DNA of 64,000 nucleotides from the NCBI RefSeq assembly GCF_030055435.1, contig NZ_JASFYG010000001.1:82154-146153 (forward strand), given 5' to 3'. This DNA comes from Methanothermobacter sp. (GTDB lineage: Archaea; Methanobacteriota; Methanobacteria; Methanobacteriales; Methanothermobacteraceae). Each line of letters opens with the position of its first letter. The stretch's first letter is position 1. A program made the translations under genes and the position numbers. Of the stretch, positions 9,511 to 17,487 are shown one piece after another. Below the pieces are notes generated by a model. The model saw nothing but the letters and a program-made list of their open reading frames with translations. It was not told the DNA's origin and did not search any database.

Positions 9511-9570
9511 TTTCGAATAACTAATAACAGAATATCAATGTCCCGAATAAGTAATAACATGATATTATCT
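9511..9570. repeat. 30-bp tandem repeat upstream of hmdII
   Basis: Two exactly adjacent 30-base units (9511-9540 and 9541-9570) share CGAATAA-S-TAATAACA followed two bases later by ATAT. They lie immediately upstream of the probable BRE/TATA of hmdII, where an activator site would be expected. A binding role is inferred. Confidence 0.65.
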
Positions 9571-9580
9571 ACCCATTCAT

Positions 9581-9600
9581 GGAAAAACTTTAATAGGGTG
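9581..9600 (+). promoter_or_regulatory. Probable BRE/TATA of hmdII
   Basis: GGAAAAACTTTAATAG has the purine-rich BRE plus TATA pattern of archaeal promoters. It lies 60-75 bases before the hmdII ATG, leaving room for a leader of about 35-45 bases that includes GAGTGAT. Confidence 0.5.
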
Positions 9601-9655
9601 ATTTTCTATAATCTATTTTTTCTTCTGGAGACTTTCACATGAAAGAGTGATAACA

Positions 9656-10681
9656 ATGAAGGTGACAGTTTACGGTGCTGGTAATCAGAAATTATATACT
9701 GAGGAACTGAACCTCCCTGAAAAGTACGGCGGGGAGGCTCCATACGGCGGAAGCAGAATGGCCATGGAATTCGCACAGGCCGGACACGAGGTTACACTTG
9801 CGGAACCTGTAAGGGATGTACTGGAAGATGAACACTGGAACCTTGTTGAGGAAGCAGGTGTAACTGTCACAGATAACGATAAGGAGGCCGCAGCTGAAGC
9901 CGATGTTGCAGTGCTCTTCACACCCTTCGGAAAGGGAACCATAAATATAGCCAGGGAGATACTCCCTGAGCTACCAGAGGGGGCAGTTATAGCCAACACC
10001 TGTACGGTATCACCGGTGGTGCTGTACTACGTCCTCGAAAAAGAATTAAAAATGGACAGAACAGATATAGGTGTGTCCTCAATGCACCCTGCGGCTGTGC
10101 CAGGGACACCGCAGCACGAACACTACGTTATAGGCGGGAGGCCCACAGCGGAACTTGACATTGCAACAGATGAACAGATATCAAGGTGCGCTGAACTCGC
10201 AGAGAGCACAGGTAAAACAGCCTACGTGGTCCCGGCGGATGTGACCTCAGCAGTTGCAGATATGGGCTCCCTGGTCACTGCGGTGGCACTTGCAGGTGTC
10301 CTGGACTACTACTATGTGGGTACCCAGATAATAAAGGCCCCTGAGGAGATGGTTGAGAAGCAGATACTCATGACACTCCAGACCATGGCATCCCTGGTTG
10401 AGACATCAGGTGTTGATGGAATGGCCAGGGCCATGAACCCTGAACTCCTGGTGAAAAGCGCAAGGTCAATGCACCTCCTTGATGAACAGGAGGAACTGGA
10501 CGCAGCCCTCAGGAAGATCTCCCAGCTCAACGATGATGTCATGAAATGGATCGAGGGCGCAGAGGTTAAACACACAGACCTTGTGGCTGCCCAGGCCCTC
10601 ACAGGTGAACTCAAAACCGTCATGGGGGACCGTGCAGCTGAGGGTACAATAAGAAGGTGCATGAGGAAGATGTTTGAATAG
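9656..10681 (+). CDS. hmdII: Hmd paralogue HmdII (iron-guanylylpyridinol protein)
   Basis: A 341-residue relative of H2-forming methylenetetrahydromethanopterin dehydrogenase ([Fe]-hydrogenase). It has an N-terminal Rossmann domain ([18 protein letters not shown]) and then ANTCTVSP, whose Cys (about residue 116) corresponds to the Hmd cysteine that ligates the Fe-guanylylpyridinol cofactor. [13 protein letters not shown] and the helical C-terminal dimer domain follow. The N-terminal glycine loop lacks the histidine found in catalytic Hmd (GAGCYRTH there, GAGNQKLY here), which fits the HmdII/III group. That group can bind the cofactor but has little or no Hmd activity; a sensing or regulatory role has been proposed. 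The start is ATG 9656 with GAGTGAT upstream. A roadblock protein follows 11 bases downstream. Confidence 0.9.
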   Translation: MKVTVYGAGNQKLYTEELNLPEKYGGEAPYGGSRMAMEFAQAGHEVTLAEPVRDVLEDEHWNLVEEAGVTVTDNDKEAAAEADVAVLFTPFGKGTINIAREILPELPEGAVIANTCTVSPVVLYYVLEKELKMDRTDIGVSSMHPAAVPGTPQHEHYVIGGRPTAELDIATDEQISRCAELAESTGKTAYVVPADVTSAVADMGSLVTAVALAGVLDYYYVGTQIIKAPEEMVEKQILMTLQTMASLVETSGVDGMARAMNPELLVKSARSMHLLDEQEELDAALRKISQLNDDVMKWIEGAEVKHTDLVAAQALTGELKTVMGDRAAEGTIRRCMRKMFE

Positions 10682-10692
10682 GGGGTTTAAAG

Positions 10693-11040
10693 TTGATAGA
10701 GAGGATACTCAAGGACCTTGGAAGGGTGAACGGTGTTAACGGATCCCTGGTTGTTGGAAAGGACGGTCTCATAATAGAGAGTGAGGTTTCAGGTGACATC
10801 GACGCGGAACTCGTGGGTGCAATGGCCTCAGCGGTGTTCGGTACAGCTGAGAGGTCGGCCGAGGAGATAAAGCATGAGCCCCTCGAGCAGGTCATGATTG
10901 AGGGTAAACGTGGTAAGACCCTCATGATCGATGCCGGTGAGGGGATCCTCGTCGTGATAACCGACGTGGATGTGAACCTGGGGATGATCAGGATAGAGAT
11001 GAAGAGGAGCGCCGAGAGGCTAGGTGACCTTCTCGGATGA
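10693..11040 (+). CDS. Roadblock/LC7 domain protein
   Basis: A 115-residue single-domain protein: helix [20 protein letters not shown], strand DGLIIESE, helix [20 protein letters not shown], strands KTLMIDAG and ILVVITD. This is the roadblock/LC7 (MglB-like) fold, which usually dimerises and regulates a small GTPase or scaffolds a complex; no GTPase gene is adjacent. The likely start is TTG 10693, with GGGGGT at 10681-10686. It probably shares the hmdII transcript. Whether it acts with HmdII is unknown. Confidence 0.85.
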   Translation: MIERILKDLGRVNGVNGSLVVGKDGLIIESEVSGDIDAELVGAMASAVFGTAERSAEEIKHEPLEQVMIEGKRGKTLMIDAGEGILVVITDVDVNLGMIRIEMKRSAERLGDLLG

Positions 11041-11064
11041 TCCTGTTTTTTTTGAATAATTCCT
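11041..11064. terminator. T-rich terminator between convergent genes
   Basis: The 24 bases between the convergent roadblock and mcrC stops hold a run of eight T residues, followed past 11064 by another T-rich stretch. This is consistent with oligo-T termination of the plus-strand hmdII transcript. Confidence 0.45.
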
Positions 11065-12762
11065 TTATTTTTCTTTGGCTATTCTCCTGATGGCCCTCTC
11101 AATGAAATTGCGGAGTCTCTTCTCATCCACAGTAAATTCACCAGGCCTCATGGGGAATGCACCCACAGAAGGGACCTCTCCGGTTTCCTCATTGAATATC
11201 ACCCTTTTGCTGCCGGGGTAGAGGATGTAGGCCCCCATGCTGTGGAGTATGGCGTCCTTGTAGGTGTGCATCTTGTAGACGTCCCCATCCCTGTAACGGC
11301 TTTCAAGTTCCTCCTCGGCGTCCCGGAGGTCGATATCATAGAAGTCCTCAGGGTTAATGGTTGACCGGTACTTGGCATCAAGGTGGATGAAGTAGGTGCA
11401 CTCCCCCACATCCACGAGCAGTGAATAGTCGGGTCTGAAGGGGAGTGAATAGGAACTGCAACGGGTATTTCTGGCAAATCTTCCATTGTAGGATAGTGCG
11501 AGTTCCACATCCCCCATACTGAACCTCAGCAGGGACATCCCCCTCCTGAGCCTCACACCCCAGTCATTGAGGTCGAAGATATCAGAGGGGTTGACTGAGT
11601 CCCCGGTTATATCCTTGAGTATCCCTATGAGTTTGAAGTAGCACCAGTACTCGTAGAGTTCGCTGAGCTTCCTCTCAAAGCCCCTGATGGCATCCTCAAG
11701 TTCATCCCAGGTGAACCTCAGTGAGAGGTCCAGCATGAAGAAGTACCTGAGTATATCCCTGTACCCCTCCCTCTTCTGGAGGACCTGTGAGTTTAGGGGG
11801 AGAACACTGAGTTCACCCACATCCATGAGCCAGCGGGCAGAGAGGAAACCCCTCACATCATCAAGGAACCCCTCCAGGGAGTCCCCTATGTAACCCTCAG
11901 GGGCTGTTTCAAGTAGCCTCAGGATAAGGTCCTCAAGCGACTCAAGAAAGTACCTGTAGAACCGGTTCTCGGGGATGTCAGGGGTCTCATGGAGCCTCAC
12001 CTCCGGGAGTACCCTGGGGATACCCCCATCAATGCTGCCCGGGGTGGAAATCACGGATATGATCTCCTCAGGGTCAACGGTGGCGGCCAGTCCTGCAGGC
12101 ACCAGTTCAACCTCCCGCCGGAGGCCCGATGAGTACATCTGATTTATGTGCTCTGCAGCTGCATGGAGGTTCTCGGGCCTGAATATATGCTCAAGGATGA
12201 GGAAGTCCTCGTAGAGCGTTCCTGCAGAGTGGTCATTCACGGTGAACCTCTGGAATATTGGGGAATCGGAGTTCAGTATGAGGGATGTTATCTCATCTGA
12301 AAGGTCCGAGAGCATTGCAGGGTACTGTTCATGGTAGTTTATCTTCTTTGAGCGCACCTCGACGGGTATGGCCTCATGGAGGTCACCGGAGGAGACATCA
12401 AGGAAGGACTTGCCGGCGTAGCTCCTGAAGTTGAGGAAACCCGCCGATTTTTCTTCTAACTGAAACCTGAGCTCCTGGAATACAGCATCCCTCTTCAGGG
12501 AGGGAAGGACATCACATTCACCTGAACCCTCAAAGAGTACATGGTACTCGGTCTCCTCAAGCAGCATGATCTCTGAGAGGTTATCATAGTACGGGCAGTG
12601 CTCGATTGGGTTGAGACCCGGTCTTTCAACCTCGGGGACGTTTATGAGACTCACAGGGTAACCGTTAACCTCGATGGTCCTCTCAGGTATCTCACCTGGG
12701 GCCGGGCCGCCCCGGATCCTCAGGGTGCCAAGCTGAAACTCTATGATAATCTCGGAGTCCAT
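11065..12762 (-). CDS. mcrC: McrC-like restriction subunit (DUF2357 / PD-(D/E)XK)
   Basis: A 565-residue partner of the upstream McrB-like GTPase. The N-terminal 250 residues resemble the DUF2357 domain seen in many McrC-like partners. The C-terminal third carries a PD-(D/E)XK nuclease signature: RPDYSLLVD, then FIHLDAKYR (about residues 455-463). It should supply the DNA-cutting activity of a type IV, modification-dependent restriction complex, triggered by the McrB motor. ATG at 12762 has GGTAG 7 bases upstream; the in-frame TTG at 12768 abuts the mcrB stop and has no room for a ribosome site. Base composition is host-like (GC-rich), unlike the nearby BREX genes. Family names are assigned from motifs by eye. 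Confidence 0.82.
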   Translation of the reverse strand: MDSEIIIEFQLGTLRIRGGPAPGEIPERTIEVNGYPVSLINVPEVERPGLNPIEHCPYYDNLSEIMLLEETEYHVLFEGSGECDVLPSLKRDAVFQELRFQLEEKSAGFLNFRSYAGKSFLDVSSGDLHEAIPVEVRSKKINYHEQYPAMLSDLSDEITSLILNSDSPIFQRFTVNDHSAGTLYEDFLILEHIFRPENLHAAAEHINQMYSSGLRREVELVPAGLAATVDPEEIISVISTPGSIDGGIPRVLPEVRLHETPDIPENRFYRYFLESLEDLILRLLETAPEGYIGDSLEGFLDDVRGFLSARWLMDVGELSVLPLNSQVLQKREGYRDILRYFFMLDLSLRFTWDELEDAIRGFERKLSELYEYWCYFKLIGILKDITGDSVNPSDIFDLNDWGVRLRRGMSLLRFSMGDVELALSYNGRFARNTRCSSYSLPFRPDYSLLVDVGECTYFIHLDAKYRSTINPEDFYDIDLRDAEEELESRYRDGDVYKMHTYKDAILHSMGAYILYPGSKRVIFNEETGEVPSVGAFPMRPGEFTVDEKRLRNFIERAIRRIAKEK

Positions 12763-12768
12763 CTTCAA

Positions 12769-14919
12769 CTACCTTATGAATGATACGTAGCGCTGGATCC
12801 TCAGCGTATCCACCATTTCCCTCAGTTTATCATGGGATTCAGGGAATCTCCCCTCGCAGTGTTCCATAAGCTCATTGAGGGTGTCCCTCAGGAGCCTCTC
12901 CGGGCCGTGGATCTTGGGCAGGATCTTCTGTTTGATCTGGGCGTCCAGGTAGCGCTCCCAGTTTTCCCATTCTGTGGGTTTTCCCTCGTACACCCATGCG
13001 GCGTGCATGAATTCCAGTACCTCCATGGTGACCCTGAAACCGAAGTCAAAGCCTGCCCCCTGAAGTTTCTCATGGAAGAGGCTGAGTTCACGGACCAGGT
13101 CATCACGGATGCCGCCCAGGTCCTCGGCGTCACCTGTGTCATGGTTGAGGGGGTCCTCCAGGAATTTCAGGTCCCCCGCAGGTTTTTCAGGTTCCCCCTC
13201 CTCCATGAGGTATTCCCTGGGGTTCAGGGTCTCGAATTCTATGGTGTTGGCACGGTCGAGGACCTTGGGTGAGAACATGTAGGTTGTCTCATCCACGTTC
13301 ACGGTACCGACAACCAGGAGGTTCTCTGGGAGTGCTATCTCTGAGGGGAAGCCACAGTCAGGGTCGTCATGGAGGGGTACCGGTTCACCACTCTCGAGGG
13401 CTGAGAGGAAGTCTGAGAAGTAGCGTTCCACGTGTGAGAGGTTCATCTCATCGAGTATGAGTATGTATGGATTTTCGGGGTCCTCTGAGGCCCTCATTAT
13501 GAAGTCCAGGGCAGGTGTGCTCTGGTATTTACCTGTCATGATGTTGAGGTAACCGAATATGTGCCTCTTCTCGGTCCAGTTGGCACCCACGGGTACAATG
13601 AGATACCTCTTGCTCTCAGGGGTTGAGATGTACTGGCCGTAGAGCTGGGCGATCTTCGTCTTACCTGTACCTGAGTTACCTGTGAGGATCACGAAGGGCT
13701 TCACCTTGAGTGAGAGGAGGAAGTTCTCGATGAGTTCAGGTTTGAAGTGGTATCCCTTGTTTTTAAGATAATTGTAGTAATTAATTCCTCTACCTATTAA
13801 ATCAGGTCCTGATGGGTTGGAGATATCATTATCATCTTCTTCCGAAACTTTTTTCCTAATTTCGCTTAAAATTTTATAAAAAACCTCGTCTCCTAGGACT
13901 GGTTCAGCATTTTCAATGTCTACCTCTTTCGCTGTCCTAGCATAAATGATCCCACCGGTTTTTTCAGTGAAAACAGGTTCTTTTAGTCTGTAAACTCTGA
14001 TAATCCATAAATAAGCGTTTGATTCAATAAAAGATTTTACGTGCTTTGGACTCCATATATGGTAGCTGTTAATTTTGCCTAAAATTGTTGGGGAGATGTT
14101 TATTACATCAACAACTTTAGCGAAATATTTTATGGCAGGTAAATTGTTCTGAGTTTCAGGAATACTCTTTTCAATGACAAAATCACGGTACTCTTTTTTG
14201 AAGGCATCTAAATAATTGTCATTTTTAGTATAGTTCACCGTCGGATACAATAAAAATTCATTTATATTTGTGCCATATTTTCTTATAAGTATGGTTTGTT
14301 TTCCTTCTCCTAGAGCATCTACAATCGCTTTCCACTCATTGAGGCACTTGTTTAATTTTCTGGAAGTTTCACTGGATTTTATCCTTTTAACCTCATATAC
14401 AAAGTCCCTTATATTCTCAGGGAGTGTCTCGTCAAGGGGTCCTATTACCACAACCCCGGTTTTCCTGTCACCATCAACCACTTCTGTCCACTCGCCACTA
14501 TAATTATCCTCAAAAAATTTCTTACTGTAATTACCTCCGAGTTTGCCCCTGTGGACCACGTAGTAGTTTCCATCGAGGTCACGTGCAAATGCAGCTCCTA
14601 TTCTACGATCTATGCCTTCAGGAGGGAAGTTTATCTCACAGATGATTGTCCTGTTTTCACCCTCAGCAGGTTCATCCGTCCCAAAACCGTTCCAGTACCT
14701 GCTTCCCTCGATGAAACGGGTCATGTACCATATTTTGAGGTCCGACATCCAGTAAACCTTCCCTTTCTCTTCACCACCCTGAAAGCCCGCTCTCCCCACA
14801 ACGACTTTGTCAGCTCTTTTCATTAGAATATTTGAGAATTTACGTTGAGCCCTTTTTATCTCATCATTGTCTTGTATGATTTCTAAGATTCCCCCACTTA
14901 ATTTTTCCCCTGCTTTCAT
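12769..14919 (-). CDS. mcrB: McrB-like AAA+ GTPase with two N-terminal recognition-type domains
   Basis: A 716-residue protein. The AAA+ module is unmistakable: Walker A GNSGTGKT (414-421), Walker B ILILDEMNLS (about 485-494), and GTVNVDETTYMFSPKVLDRA, where McrB proteins carry their NTAD-type motif. McrB motors translocate DNA and activate McrC. Residues about 36-173 form one domain (DLKIWYMTRFIEGSRYW, AFARDLDGNYYVV). Residues about 190-390 (NEWKAIVDALGEGKQTILIR, EFLLYPT) resemble DUF1802. Both probably read modified DNA. GC content changes sharply at about 13745 and 14400: the middle domain is AT-rich like BREX, while the AAA+ part and first domain are host-like. The start is ATG with GGGGGTGA upstream. 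It is divergent from the BREX operon. Confidence 0.87.
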   Translation of the reverse strand: MKAGEKLSGGILEIIQDNDEIKRAQRKFSNILMKRADKVVVGRAGFQGGEEKGKVYWMSDLKIWYMTRFIEGSRYWNGFGTDEPAEGENRTIICEINFPPEGIDRRIGAAFARDLDGNYYVVHRGKLGGNYSKKFFEDNYSGEWTEVVDGDRKTGVVVIGPLDETLPENIRDFVYEVKRIKSSETSRKLNKCLNEWKAIVDALGEGKQTILIRKYGTNINEFLLYPTVNYTKNDNYLDAFKKEYRDFVIEKSIPETQNNLPAIKYFAKVVDVINISPTILGKINSYHIWSPKHVKSFIESNAYLWIIRVYRLKEPVFTEKTGGIIYARTAKEVDIENAEPVLGDEVFYKILSEIRKKVSEEDDNDISNPSGPDLIGRGINYYNYLKNKGYHFKPELIENFLLSLKVKPFVILTGNSGTGKTKIAQLYGQYISTPESKRYLIVPVGANWTEKRHIFGYLNIMTGKYQSTPALDFIMRASEDPENPYILILDEMNLSHVERYFSDFLSALESGEPVPLHDDPDCGFPSEIALPENLLVVGTVNVDETTYMFSPKVLDRANTIEFETLNPREYLMEEGEPEKPAGDLKFLEDPLNHDTGDAEDLGGIRDDLVRELSLFHEKLQGAGFDFGFRVTMEVLEFMHAAWVYEGKPTEWENWERYLDAQIKQKILPKIHGPERLLRDTLNELMEHCEGRFPESHDKLREMVDTLRIQRYVSFIR

Positions 14920-15138
14920 TGATTCACCCCCTTCATCTTTAATTAAATAAATAATAACAATAGCTATTATTTAATTGGCATTACATTTTTAAACTGTGTA
15001 TATCTCTATCTTTTTCTAAATATATATTTCTAAAATTGCCTAAAAGAAATCCTTTTTTAATTAAAAGTGCATAATTAAAGCGATGTATTTAATCTTCAAA
15101 GTTTACTAATCTAGACAATAGTCTTACATTGAAGGGGC
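14920..15138. promoter_or_regulatory. Divergent mcrBC / BREX intergenic region
   Basis: This 219-base, very AT-rich gap must hold promoters for both defence operons. The palindrome AATAGCTATT (14959-14968) has imperfectly symmetric AT flanks and lies close to the mcrB start. A TATA-like AAATATATATTTC sits at about 15018-15030, and a second AT-rich box (GCATAATTAAA) at about 15069. No longer operator was recognised. Such crowding would allow both systems to respond to one regulator, but none is encoded nearby. Confidence 0.4.
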
Positions 15139-17487
15139 GTGTATAAAATATATAACTTAAAATGGGATATGAGTGAAAACTTTGTAATTTTAACAGAAAG
15201 CCATTTTGGTGTTAGTCCTCCCAGACCAGTGTTTTTTGAGGAACTTGACCTTTTAGGTTTTGATGAATGGATGGACTATCCAAAATCTGAAGAACCATTA
15301 CTATGGGCAATTGGACGCAATTATTATTATAAGGGTGAAGTTATTGCCAAAACTAAAGGCGGAAATTTCTTTGAAAAACCAAAAATAGAATTCTTAAATG
15401 ATCAAAAAATAGAAATAGAGCCTATAAATATCAAAAAATTGGTAAAAAAGAATAAAGACAAACTTTTTGTTTTAGAAAATGAGGCGATGGACTTTATTCA
15501 AGGCGTCTATAATATTTATAAGAATGATTCTATTTTCACGGTTTCATATAGCGGCGGAAAGGACTCTCAGGTTATACTTGACCTGGTAACTCGTGTAATT
15601 CCGCCTGATGACTTAATCGTTATATTTTCAGATACCACACTTGAAAACAGCTTTACTTACGAAAATGTTCAGAGAACTAAGGAGGAGTATCTTAACAAAT
15701 ATCCCAAACTAAAATTTAAAACAGCTAAACCTCCTAAATCCGCATCGGAACTAATTAAATATGCAGGGTTACCTAGCAGGTTTAAGAGATGGTGTACCGA
15801 TGCACTAAAAACAGCTCCTTTTAAAAATCTTTTAAAGAAAATCCTAAAAGATTATTCGGAGGTCATAGTTTTTGAGGGTGTTAGATCAGAGGAAAGCTCC
15901 AAAAGGTCTACCTATTCGCGAATTGAAGGTGAAGTCAAACACTCGGCTATTATAAATGCACGTCCTATACTCGATTGGAATATAACTGAGGTTTACCTTT
16001 ATCTTTTTTATAGAGGTTTAAACTTAAACCAGGCTTATAGATGGGGTTTAAGTAGAGTCGGATGCATTTTATGCCCATATTCTTCAGTTTGGACAGAATT
16101 CATCAATTATAACCTTGAAAAAGAATCTTTAGAGCATTATATTTCGTTCATCAAAAATTACGCTAATATAAGGGGGGTTCCTGAGAAGAATGTGAAGAAG
16201 TTCATTGCTAACGGTGAATGGAAGAAAAGGGCTGGAGGCCTGGGATTAGATTTGGAATCGAACATAATAATCTCTGAAGACTCTGATAAGATTAAAGGAA
16301 CCATTAACAATCCAAGGCAAAGTTTTCTTGAATGGTGTAAAGTCCTTGGAGATCGAAATTATCGCGAAAATAAAGGCGAGTTGTCGGGTGAAATAAGGAT
16401 TGATGATAGTAAGGTTGACTTTAAAATTAAGAATTCAAATTCAGAGAAACAAATAATCGAAGTATGGAATATTGAAAATCCAACAGTTAAATCGAAGATT
16501 AGGAAGATTCTCTATAAAACAACATTCTGTGTTAATTGTGGCTTATGTCAGGCTGAGTGCCCTAATTTTGCTTTAGAAACAGTTGATAAATTGAATGTGA
16601 ATTCCAACTTCTGTAAAAAGTGTCATAAATGTCTATATTTCTCAAAAAATGGCTGTATAATTGCAGCATCAGTCTATAATTCTGTAGGGGGTATTAAGAT
16701 GAAAAAAAGAACCGGCGGAATAGATAAATACTCAACATTTGGTCTTAGGCAGGAATGGTTAAACGACTTTTTTGTTCTAGGAGATGAATGGCTTTCTAAC
16801 AATACTTTAGGGCCCAAACAAGTACCTGCCGTATTAAGATGGCTTATAGACGCTGAATTGATTGACGAAAAGAAAAAAGTTAGCACTGATCTTGGAAACT
16901 ACTTAAGAGAAATTTACAAGAAGGACAAATCATCCGCTTGGCTTATAATATGGAATAACATGTATTACAATTCAATGGTAGTTAATTGGTATTTGAATAA
17001 GATTCCTTGGGGTAAAATAACTAATAAAAACGAGTTAAAAGAAAAGATGGGCTTAGATTATCCAGAGTACAGTAAAGGCACAATAGGTAATCCCATAGAT
17101 GCCATGGTAAACATGTTTGATAACTCGCCATTAGGTGATAAATTAGGTATTGGCGTTATAGAAAAAAAGGGCAGGACAGTTAAGTCAATTCATAAAGTAG
17201 GTGTTAGTGATATTAACTCATATGTTGTAGCTTATTCCCTTTATAAACTAGCTGAAAACAGTTCAAGGAGAAACTTCACAGTATCCGAGCTTTTTGAAAA
17301 CGATTTTGAAGGAGGACCCTATAAAATATTTGGATTATCAAAAAACAATTTTGAACGAATATTAAGAGGTTTGCAAGAAGGACAGAGGATTTTAAGTGTT
17401 GATCTAGTCGCTGATCTCGATAACATCCGTTTAAGAGAAGATTTGACATCCTTAGATATAATCAAAACATATTGTGAGGGGTTATAA
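15139..17487 (+). CDS. brxP: BrxP: PAPS-reductase/DndC-like protein with Fe-S module and DUF4007-like C-terminus
   Basis: A 782-residue first gene of a BREX type 4 operon. A short N-terminal domain precedes an adenine-nucleotide alpha-hydrolase (PAPS reductase/DndC) domain with PP-loop SGGKDS (138-143), RFKRWCTDALK, FEGVRSEES and GCILCPYSS. Residues 464-506 hold eight cysteines (CxxCxxCxxxCP, then CxxCxxCx7C), like a 2[4Fe-4S] ferredoxin. From about 521 to the end, STFGLRQEWL and LGPKQVPAVLRWLIDAELI resemble DUF4007, a domain found in phosphorothioation-type systems. It probably activates sulfate or handles sulfur for DNA marking or sensing; this is inferred. GTG at 15139 follows GAAGGGG; ATG at 15169 is an alternative start. 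It overlaps brxC by one base (TAATG). Its composition is AT-rich and foreign. Confidence 0.9.
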   Translation: MYKIYNLKWDMSENFVILTESHFGVSPPRPVFFEELDLLGFDEWMDYPKSEEPLLWAIGRNYYYKGEVIAKTKGGNFFEKPKIEFLNDQKIEIEPINIKKLVKKNKDKLFVLENEAMDFIQGVYNIYKNDSIFTVSYSGGKDSQVILDLVTRVIPPDDLIVIFSDTTLENSFTYENVQRTKEEYLNKYPKLKFKTAKPPKSASELIKYAGLPSRFKRWCTDALKTAPFKNLLKKILKDYSEVIVFEGVRSEESSKRSTYSRIEGEVKHSAIINARPILDWNITEVYLYLFYRGLNLNQAYRWGLSRVGCILCPYSSVWTEFINYNLEKESLEHYISFIKNYANIRGVPEKNVKKFIANGEWKKRAGGLGLDLESNIIISEDSDKIKGTINNPRQSFLEWCKVLGDRNYRENKGELSGEIRIDDSKVDFKIKNSNSEKQIIEVWNIENPTVKSKIRKILYKTTFCVNCGLCQAECPNFALETVDKLNVNSNFCKKCHKCLYFSKNGCIIAASVYNSVGGIKMKKRTGGIDKYSTFGLRQEWLNDFFVLGDEWLSNNTLGPKQVPAVLRWLIDAELIDEKKKVSTDLGNYLREIYKKDKSSAWLIIWNNMYYNSMVVNWYLNKIPWGKITNKNELKEKMGLDYPEYSKGTIGNPIDAMVNMFDNSPLGDKLGIGVIEKKGRTVKSIHKVGVSDINSYVVAYSLYKLAENSSRRNFTVSELFENDFEGGPYKIFGLSKNNFERILRGLQEGQRILSVDLVADLDNIRLREDLTSLDIIKTYCEGL

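Noticed and set aside
9511-9570. CRISPR repeats or an attachment site
   Set aside because: Two adjacent units have no spacer, and position relative to the TATA box suggests regulator binding.
16674-16886. Short reverse-strand reading frame within brxP
   Set aside because: It is a shadow of the AT-rich coding strand, has no ribosome site and encodes no recognisable protein.
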